Source: Cristatella mucedo
Lineage: Eukaryota > Bryozoa > Phylactolaemata > Cristatellidae
Direction: 5' to 3'
Assembly (NCBI GenBank): GCA_009760855.2
Contig: WPIO01000090.1
Span: 1,137,501 to 1,201,500, forward strand
DNA: 64,000 bases
The position numbers and the translations under genes were made by a program. This document shows, one piece after another, positions 43,908 through 64,000 of the stretch (positions are counted from its first letter, which is position 1; the number at the start of each line of letters is the position of its first letter). The notes under the pieces are model-generated. The model was not told the origin of the DNA. It worked only from the letters and a program-made list of their open reading frames with translations, and made no database searches.

Positions 43908-44325
43908 CGCATCTATTTATGACAGCATTTAGTGGATCCCTGCGATTCGTCCTGTATCTGTTTATGCGTGCTGACACTGTTGCATGCTGCCACTAACCAC
44001 AATTGCATGCTGACCCTGTGGACGTCACCCCTAACCATGTTATTCATGTTGCTTAGCCGTAATGGCTCACTAGGTCAGGTGGCCGAGGTCGTGGGTTCGA
44101 ATCATGTGGTGGGCGATTCGTTATCGCCACTGCAAGCGGTGGTGATAGCCGTCAAGGCTCTTCTGTCGCTATACAAAAAGAGGCTGTTAAATCAGCTAGT
44201 TTTTATTTTATTTATTTATCAAACACGATACCACTCACCATTCGACCATGTTTTCTTTGCAGCAAGTGTAAAGCGCCTAGAAAGAGATTGAGTTCTCTGA
44301 GGGCGCTTTATCAAGTGTATGATAT
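43906..44325 (+). mobile_element. LINE family 1 3' end interrupted by SINE-B
   Basis: cgcatctatttatgacagca, 3' UTR to accatgttattcatgttgct, then SINE-B (44055-44215), then the LINE resumes at atcaaacacgataccactca through the hairpin to tttatcaagtgtatg. The LINE predates the SINE insertion. Confidence 0.85.
44055..44215 (+). mobile_element. SINE-B nested in LINE family 1
   Basis: agccgtaatggctcactagg, GGGTTCGAATC B box, gtgatagccgtcaaggctct and the tail ctgttaaatcagctagtttt followed by a TTTATTTA stretch. Confidence 0.88.
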
Positions 44326-44329
44326 ACAT

Positions 44330-44385
44330 TTATACTATCCTGTATGACTTTGTGGACTTACAGACGGAGATGCATTACATTACAT

Positions 44386-44428
<43 letters not shown>
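44330..44428 (+). repeat. LINE family 2 terminal fragment followed by (CA)n
   Basis: gactttgtggacttacagac then ggagatgcattacattacat is the family 2 end. It runs into about 42 bp of CA (44387-44428). Confidence 0.75.
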
Positions 44429-44435
<7 letters not shown>

Positions 44436-44757
44436 GTGCGTGTGCATAGTAAATATCCATATACGCCTGTGCACGTGCGTGCGAGAGTGTCCATTATTTT
44501 TCGCTCGCGTGTGTATGCACGCGAAGTGATCTTGCTTATACGTTTGCCCGTGCTATTGTGGCTTTGCCATATGGGATCATCTCGCCGCCGTAGACGGGCG
44601 GCGCCAGTGACGTGCATCAGTGGAGGCGAGAATGCTGTCAAGGTCGCGTGGGCGGGTGTTGGCTGTGTTGCCGCGCGTGGCAGCTGTCAGGAGGGAATAC
44701 CTGCGAACCGCTCCCCGCCCGCCGCCGCCGCGTCCTTCTCATCGGCACGGCGGCGAG

Positions 44758-56878
<12,121 letters not shown>

Positions 56879-56889
56879 GTGAGCCTGCC

Positions 56890-57760
56890 ACTTTTCGTAG
56901 TGTCGCGCCGTCGCCGGGTTTCGGTGAGATTCGTGACTGTGGGCACATTAGTGCCACGGCATCGTATTTTTCGGCTGAAACTCAGCTGCAGTGGCTTCCA
57001 ATTAAGTCCCCCCCCCCTCCCGTTCGATTCAGAGTTGCAGAATCTAGCAGGTGGCGGAAAGTTGCTTGGCAAAGCCGGGAGCGGTCCCTCCGGGTCTGGC
57101 TTATCTGGCCGACGATAGACGGGCATGACATGGTGTGGCGTCGGTACTTGAAATCGAATGGTGCACGTGTAATCTGGGTCGGCTTGTCTCACCCTGACTT
57201 CTCAGCTGATTCTCAGAGCATTGCGAGGCACTCTGAGGCCATTGGTGCCTGGTTCCTGTTCAGGTCCGGTCGAGCGATTTAGAACTCTTTCCAGACCAGC
57301 TGCAGCTGCTGGATAGAATGCATGAGCGTTGAGCAGCTGCTCTCTACACTCCTCAGTGAAAAAAAAACACTTGGTCGATGCTGCATGAATGTCGGGCATA
57401 GGCGATGTTTGGTCTTTGCCTTGCTGGCTGTCTTTGATAGGCATTTGCACAGTCAGCCCTAGGCTACATACAAGACGCTCGTGAGCTAGAGCCAGAGCTG
57501 CCGTGCATGTAGCTACTGTAGCTACTGCTAGCCAGCCTGTTCGCATCATGTGCACCTGAGCTGCTGAGGTGCGCACCTGCAGCTGCTCTTTCGGTAAGGA
57601 AGCTTGATCTGACGGAAACAGAGCGAGACAACCAGACTTGCTCGAGCAGATAGGAACTGTTCTGCATCTCTGAATGTGTTGATGCAAAAAGGAGACAATC
57701 GTCTGTCAATCCGGAAGGAAACAGGCAGCAACAGTTTGGTTTGAAAAAGAGAGAATGCCG
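56890..57760. other. Downstream of BBOX-like exon 6, nothing recognised
   Basis: I looked for the expected GG.....DGF block and the C-terminal HxD-partner His exon but found neither here nor further right. Confidence 0.5.
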
Positions 57761-57764
57761 AGAG

Positions 57765-59310
57765 TTCTTTTAATAAAAAAAAATCGGTCTGGCAGACGAG
57801 GCATTAGTGTGGTTCAAATCAGGTCTGTCCGGTCGAGTTCAATCCGTGTCTTGTCGTGGTCTAGTCTCATCCGACAGATCAGTCACTCGTGGAGTCCCAC
57901 GGGGATCCTCTGCTGCTCTTCATTTATGCTGAGACGATAGCATCTGAGAAAAATTGCTTGGGCCCATGAGGAAGTCAGCTGTCTTTTGAATACTGACATT
58001 ACTCAGCTCGATTTGTCGTAACTGAATGTTTGCCTGGCAGACATTCAATCCTTGATGTCTGAAAATTTCCTTAAACTGGACAACGGTAAAACTGAACTTC
58101 TACTCATAGGTCATCCCAAGCGTGCGGCTGGACTAGGAGACTTTACTCATCTAATAATAATGATAATGCATTTGCTAAAGCGCCCTCAGAGAACTTAATC
58201 TCTTTCTATGCGCTTCTCAATTGCTGCAAAGGAAGCACGATCGAATGGTAAGTGGTAGGATGCTCAATTAACAACAAGAATAACACGGTTAGGTAATAAT
58301 AATAATAATTTAATAAAGCACCCTCAGAGAACTCAATCTCTTTCTAGGTGCTTTACAATTGCTGCAAAGGAAGCACGATCAAATGGTTAGTGGTAGGATG
58401 CTCAATTAACAACAAGAATAACATGGTTAGGGGTGACATGCACAGGGTCAGCATGCATCTAATAGGTGATGCTGTAGTTGTGCGATCGTCATGTGCTCAG
58501 AATTTAGGTGTCGTCTTTGAAAAATGCCTAAATTTTGAAAGTTCCATTAAGAAGACCACCTTTGGTGCGAGCCATCACACCAGATCCATGTCTAAGATTA
58601 GGGATTGTTTATGACAGTGGCTTGCAAAATATGTAGATATCTCCCTAGTTCTGTCTAGGCTGGATTATTGTAATTCCATTTCGGCTGGACTACCAATAAA
58701 AGCCATTAGGCCACTGCAGTTGGTAGTGAATATGGCTGCAAGGCTAGTTAAAATATCTCAGAGGTTCAGCCACATGTCTTCTTTGCTGAAGGAGCTGCGA
58801 TGGCTCTCTCTTGATCAAGGGATATGGAGTAAAGTTTGTACACTGACACACAAGGTCCACTATCGTTTGGTTCCTTCATACCTAGCTGAACTGAAGTGCT
58901 TCACCAGTTTCAGCCTCCTCGTGCCCTCAGGTCCTCTATGGACAATAAATTAGCTGTTCTGCTCCTCTTTTTAGACATCGTTGGTGACAGAAGGTTTTCT
59001 TTGCAGGTACTAGACTGTGGAAATCACTTCCCAATTCTTACACAACATCTACTCTCCTGATGCCGACTGTGGCACATCCTTTCCAGTCATCCTGAGCTAC
59101 TACTTGCACGCTACTCACTTCTTCGACTTTGCTTCTGACTCAGCTATGCTTCTCACTTTCTCTCTTTGTTGTTTAATTTGAAGTCTGATGGCTACCATAT
59201 GCACACTGTAAGCCGCAAGGCTTTGAGTTGTTTATGGAAAACTCTCCAGCATAACACCACTTGGTTTTTGTGGCTAGGTGGGGTTACAGATGGAGATACA
59301 TTACATCACA
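57765..59310 (+). mobile_element. LINE family 2, longest copy, interrupted by family 1 insert
   Basis: With frame breaks: ALVWFKSGLSGRVQSV, VTRGVPRGS, LKLDNGKTELLLIGHPKRA, then insert 58156-58455, then CAQNLGVVFEKCLNFESSIK, LSRLDYCNSISAGLPIKAIR, PLQLVVNMAARLVKISQRFS, HYRLVPSYLAELK. The terminal ggtggggttacagatggaga / tacattacat ends the element. Inactive. Confidence 0.82.
58148..58463 (-). mobile_element. LINE family 1 3' end (double) nested in LINE family 2, with 8-bp flanking repeat
   Basis: Two successive antisense family 1 tails (58156-58292 and 58293-58455) lie between CATCTAAT at 58148-58155 and CATCTAAT at 58456-58463, a probable target-site duplication. Internally GGTTAGG flanks the second tail, suggesting a second insertion or a duplication. 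Confidence 0.88.
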
Positions 59311-59339
59311 GTGCATTGCTTTTCGCCTGGACGAATTAA

Positions 59340-60180
59340 CTTTCACTAACTGGACGACAATAAAACAACTAGTTAAAGGCAAATCTAGGTCTATTTAGAA
59401 TTAGAAACCTATTCCCCATAATGGCTACCGCTATCTCTTGCAGCATCGACACGAACTCTGGGTGTACTGTCACAAAGCCAGCTTCTACTAGACGATCACA
59501 TTGGCTCTAAAGTTAAGTCTGCCGACCGTAAGCTACGCATCATTGCCATAATTCAGGCCTGCTAAAATAAGGATACCTCATCCAAGTTGGTTCATGAAAT
59601 AGTGCCAAGTGTATTGATTTCTGTTTTTTTACTATAAACTATTCTCGATAGCTCTCTTAGCTAGTCTCGCCTGTCATGAACGTAAGACTTGCCACCATAT
59701 GCCACTTCTCACCGAGCTGCACTGGCTGTGCACTCAAGCAGTTCTTTTTTAAAGTTTTGTCATCAAAGGTTGCATCCTCATTCTGTTGCTCCAGCGTATG
59801 TATCCAAACTACTTTCCTATCAGGCCAAGCGTCATACCATCTGCTCTTCTGACTCAAGTCGTTTAGCTTTGTCTCAGCCGACGTCTAATACTTTTGAGAC
59901 TGTGCCTTTAGTTTGTATGTTGTCAAAGCCTGGAACTCACTTCCGAGTGACGTTGCTTCATCTCCTGACTAGGCCACGTTCTACCAGAAGCATAAGCACA
60001 CATGCTCCTCACAGCATTTGCTGCTGTCTGTTATATGCTTATGTGTGCTAACACTGTGCATGTTATCAATAACTAATCGGCATAAGTGTTATACAAATGT
60101 CATTATTATTAGTATAGTGCCTAGAAATAGAGTAAGTTCTATTAGGGTGCTGTACACATGTCTTATTTCTATTTTTATGA
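59340..60180 (+). mobile_element. Degenerate LINE family 1 copy
   Basis: cttctactagacgatcacat (LLDDH), cttctcaccgagctgcactg (LLTELHW), tcaaagcctggaactcactt (WNSLP-like) and a decayed terminal gtgcctagaaatagagtaag. Many stops. Confidence 0.65.
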
Positions 60181-60679
60181 CCGCCTTGGAGTGCCTGCCC
60201 CCTCGAGAGCCTCTTGTGGGGCAGACGTTTGCCACTTAAAAAAAATTCGCTTGAATGCGATGAGTTATGTCTATGAGATGATATTTGAGAATGATGATGC
60301 AAAATCCTTAGGGCTGATATTTCTCTTCTTACATGAAGAGCCACTGTTAGTATTTGGCATTTTCTTGCAACAAGCGTGAACACTGAAAAGATTGTGTTAT
60401 CAATATTTTAAGACGTTCTGGGTGTACCATCGTGACCTAGACGTGGGAGCCCGTTGTGTGAGAGACATCCCACCATTACTATTGATTCACTCTTAACACA
60501 GAGTAAATCCTTTAAAATTTTACGAGAAGTGTACTCGTGGTTGCCACTAAAACTAGCAAAAGCAAATGTTTAGACTTAATTCCTTTTGTCAGCTATTCAT
60601 GCGACTTATTAGTGTTACCATTCTTATTTAGCATCATATTAATACAGAAAACATACTGCTACTACTACCAATACTACTA

Positions 60680-60780
60680 CTGATAATAATAATACATTTG
60701 ATATAGCGCCCTCAGAGAACTCAAATCTGTTTCTAGGAATTTTCTGTTTGCTGCGAAGGAAACATAATCGCTTGACCCAG
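60680..60780 (-). mobile_element. LINE family 1 terminal fragment, antisense
   Basis: gataataataatacatttga, agcgccctcagagaactcaa and gtttgctgcgaaggaaacat. Confidence 0.8.
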
Positions 60781-61014
60781 CAGACTGCTGCAGACCAGAC
60801 GGTAGCATTAAGATCCTGCCAGGCCAGGACGCAATCAAGTAACGACATTGGCAATATGAACTGTGGTGCACAATTTGGGGCATGTTAGTAGCCAGTGGTA
60901 GTGAAAACAAGTACTACTGAGTGTGTTCTTGTTTGCTCTGGCAAGCAAGCATTAGCATCGTACTCTTTTGCTGATGCATGCTTGTCTAATCAAGTTACCC
61001 TGCAAGTAGGTAAC

Positions 61015-61105
61015 CTTTGGTTATTGATTCTCTTGCAGTGACATGCAAAGTGTCTTGATCGAGATTGCATTTTCTAAGGGTGCTATGCGAACATAAATTA
61101 TTAAT
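61015..61105 (+). mobile_element. SINE-A tail fragment
   Basis: tgacatgcaaagtgtcttga then tcgagattgcattttctaag and ggtgctatgcgaacataaat. The head is absent. Confidence 0.5.
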
Positions 61106-61381
61106 TAGGAAATTTACCTGCAGCGAAGCAATGTCGCGATTCTACTTGTCTGCTCATTTGGATAAAAAAGGGCTAGCTAGGCATTGGCGCGTAAAGAAAA
61201 GAGAAAACTAGCAAATGCACATAGCAATGAAAGTGGTGAGTTAACTTAGTACAGGCACTAAATAAGTATAGTAATTTTTTATGCTTATCGCATAAGTAAT
61301 AAGGATTACCTGCGCATTAGTGGCTAAAGAAAGGAGACTTAATATGTAAGCTCAGATCGGGCGAGGACGTTGGAACTGAGA

Positions 61382-61429
61382 CCGAAATAATAACATTGAC
61401 AGCTTGAGCTGTCAATGTTATTATTTCGG
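61382..61429. repeat. Near-perfect palindrome, 23-bp arms with 2-nt spacer
   Basis: CCGAAATAATAACATTGACA plus GCT (61382-61404), then TG, then its exact complement (61407-61429). It could form a long hairpin in RNA or a cruciform in DNA. No family recognised. Confidence 0.95.
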
Positions 61430-61460
61430 ATGAATGTCAGTGCCGTTGGCTTTGTGAAAG

Positions 61461-61483
61461 CGCTCCACCTACTGAGCTATGGC
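61461..61483 (-). other. tRNA-like D arm / A box, antisense
   Basis: The minus strand reads GCCATAGCTCAGTAGGTGGA GCG, a textbook tRNA D arm and A box. The following bases (CTTTCACAAAG) do not make a normal anticodon arm and no T arm follows, so it is a tRNA remnant or SINE head, not a functional tRNA gene. Confidence 0.55.
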
Positions 61484-62779
61484 TATTGCTTTTCCAGCAG
61501 CACAGGGTGTGAAGTTTAGAGTTGTCTTGAGTGATTGCATGCTGTAGCCAAATCCACCTGTACTGTTGAATCAAGCAGCCGTACTTTGACCCCGTTTCAC
61601 TAATTAGCTGCCTTATAAAGGTATAAACTGCTCCATCGAGATGGTTTCTTTTCTACGAAAGTCAATTATGCATAAAGTTATCTAATCGTACTAAGGTGCT
61701 GTATAAATTAGCTTTGGACAAGGTCTGTGAAAATCTGCTCAGCTGTCCATTGATTGACCACTCTGCCATGATGATGCATTATCTCATGAGCAGGCGATGA
61801 GGCTATCGATGGGTTGTGAGGCTTAGTAATGAATGAATGCAGAATGCCAGTTAGTACCATAAGGTCATTAGTGATCAGTCCGAGATTCTCTGTCTCAAAA
61901 CGAAAAGATTTAACCCGGGTATGCATGAAAAATATATCTATTCAGGCACAGGAGTAGTTGTTTTGTCGTGCCCTTTGGGCATGGGAAGCATGGTTGAAGC
62001 AGATATAGTGAAGTAGCTGATCGACTTGTAAGATTATTAAGACGTGTGCCAGAATTGAGTTTGCTATTACTGCAAATAGCAAAATGTAATAGTAAAGCGC
62101 CTTTGTAATAATATAAAACACAGAAATATTCAGATATGACAATAGTACTTGCAAGTCAAAGTATAACTAATAGTTGCCTTGCTGGCGTCTCTTTTGCACC
62201 GATGTCGTGCATCCGTTCAGTACAATAGAAAGTCAACAGAAAAGCGAAGATCCGCTGATTTGGCAGCCTAATTTATATAGCAGCCGAAGAACCCTAGTGG
62301 GTTCTGCTATACTTGCAGCACATATTATAGATTTGCTTGCTGCAGAACTTGAAGCTACGACTTAGGTCTAGAAGTGGGTGAACTTAACTTAACACTGGGC
62401 AAATACTCGATGGCTATGAACTTTTGTTCAGCCGTTGGGCTGTTGCACCTCTCTCTACTTGTGCACTAAAGCTTGAGCACATAATCAGTTCTCTGCACCT
62501 GCTAGAGGCTTCGGGAAGATGTGCCCAGAAAGCCAGGCTGCCATCGTCTGCTTGAGCTTGTCCAACTCCACTCATTTTGGCTCGAAACTTGTAATGACAG
62601 CCGAATTGCTAATGCTGAGGTGCACCCAGCCATATTTTGCTTGTCGATGAAATATTTTCTTTGGCTGCAAGTACACTCATCGAAATCTAATGCTCTTAGT
62701 AAGCAGGTATTATTTCTGAATGCTTACATTCTTTTATTTTACCAGATGTGTTTTAGCATCTGCTTTCTGCCTTTCTGCT

Positions 62780-62922
<143 letters not shown>

Positions 62923-63394
62923 ATCATCCAGCTGGACCGATGCTAAATCATGAAAATCTGCAAATGCTCGTCTGCTTTGGAACTGACTTTAATATGCAGC
63001 GTTTTTGTCACATCGCCTGCATTGAGATTTGGATTTGGATTGGGCTTTGTGCTTGAGTTTTACACTGCACGTGCTCATGCTTCTAAGTTGTACATCCAGC
63101 TGAATTTAAAGCCGATTCAAATCGTGGTATCGATAAGGTTGGTCTGAGAAAGCAGGCGTTGTCAATTAAAATTTTCGGCCAGTCTGCTCTTTTCTCTCAT
63201 TTCGCTTCGATGGCGTTTTCTCTTGCTTGTCAACACTTGCTTCACCGTCAATACTTGCTGTTGGACTTTGCACCTTTCCTTCTGCTCAGTGCTGTTGAAA
63301 GTTCATTGCTGCCAAGTGAATGAAACCAGGTAGCATTTCGCTGAAATGTCAGCTGCTGGCACTTGACCACAGCAGGTTGTGGTTGTCCTCTAGC

Positions 63395-63475
63395 AGGCAA
63401 TTCGCCCTCAACGAGCCGTGGTGGTTACGTCTACAGCTCTTCTGCTGCTATATCAATGAGGCTGTTGAATGAGCA
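63395..63475 (+). mobile_element. SINE-B tail fragment
   Basis: gtggttacgtctacagctct, tctgctgctatatcaatgag and gctgttgaatgagc, the SINE-B 3' half. Confidence 0.55.
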
Positions 63476-63726
63476 CCTTTACTTCACAGCATTAGTTCAT
63501 GCCATTCATCCAACCTGCTGAGGCTAACAGTTCTGGAGGGAACCCAGTTTGGCAACTTGCTGCAATAAATCAGCCAATGTCTAATTTCTTCCCTCCTCTA
63601 AGCCAGTTATTTGCTCTGCTATCTACTTTTGAAGCTGTTATTATTAACTGTTTTAAGCTTGTTATTTGCTGGGCAGTGCACAGTTTCTTTCGTGTCAGTA
63701 TGCACGTAACATATACAAATTCGTTT

Positions 63727-63830
63727 TTATAGCACCCGAAGAGAACTCAACCTCTATCCGTGCGTTTCACCTATGCCTCGGGGCTCGAGCCCATGACCTC
63801 GGTCGCGGGCATAGCATATATTGTCCAATC
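63727..63830 (-). mobile_element. SINE-A, antisense
   Basis: agcacccgaagagaactcaa then cctctatccgtgcgtttcac (tail complement) and ggggctcgagcccatgacct (B box complement). The head is partly lost. Confidence 0.7.
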
Positions 63831-64000
63831 TGTGCGAGATGCTGAGGCAGTTGGTGATAAGTGAGCACTGCGCCGAGCTTGAGCGGCCTATAAATTGACC
63901 TTGAACCTTCTTGCAACAGAACGGCAACTTGGCACGGCGTAAGCAGGATTTTGGCATGGGATACGGCTCAGCTGCAGCCCGCGAGACGTGGCATAAGGGA

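Noticed and set aside
61461-61483. Functional tRNA gene
   Set aside because: The D arm is good but there is no proper anticodon arm and no T arm.

Overview
The window is nuclear DNA from an animal. It holds intron-rich genes with GT-AG and probable GC-AG introns, many non-LTR retrotransposons (CR1/L2-like), tRNA-headed SINEs, Tc1-like fossils and long microsatellites. I could not place the phylum. All exon boundaries were worked out by hand from splice-site sequence, intron phase and remembered family conservation; no alignment was run.

Three protein-coding loci are supported. (1) 1-22,450, minus strand: the first 13 coding exons (about 584 codons) of NEMF/Rqc2, the ribosome-associated quality-control factor; the C-terminal exons lie off the left edge. 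(2) 22,743-37,989, plus strand: an unidentified gene whose first exon reads as a mitochondrial presequence. It is divergent from NEMF across a 292-bp gap. Six exons are proposed and at least one is missing. (3) 44,758-56,878, plus strand: the 5' part of a gamma-butyrobetaine dioxygenase-like gene (BBOX1 family, carnitine synthesis). It starts with a mitochondrial-leader-like exon in a CpG-rich stretch and includes a 45-bp micro-exon. Its C-terminal exons were not found before the right edge.

Most of the rest is transposon debris. LINE family 1 (CR1/L2-like) ends in a conserved hairpin followed by (ATT)n and occurs in dozens of truncated copies on both strands. LINE family 2 has a different 3' end. 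A third, older family lies antisense at 12-13 kb. SINE-A has a tRNA-like head and a tail that copies the LINE family 1 terminal hairpin, so it probably borrows that LINE's machinery. SINE-B has a tRNA-like head with a near-perfect B box and a different tail. Several insertions are nested, which gives a relative chronology. Tc1/mariner fossils lie near 2.7 and 8.1 kb.

The most noteworthy points are two GC-AG introns predicted independently by phase in two genes, a 16-bp minisatellite that begins inside a NEMF 5' splice site, the SINE-A/LINE 3'-end sharing, a 23-bp-arm near-perfect palindrome at 61.4 kb next to a tRNA-like D arm, and a possible antisense gene overlapping the BBOX-like locus. 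No new enzymatic system was found.
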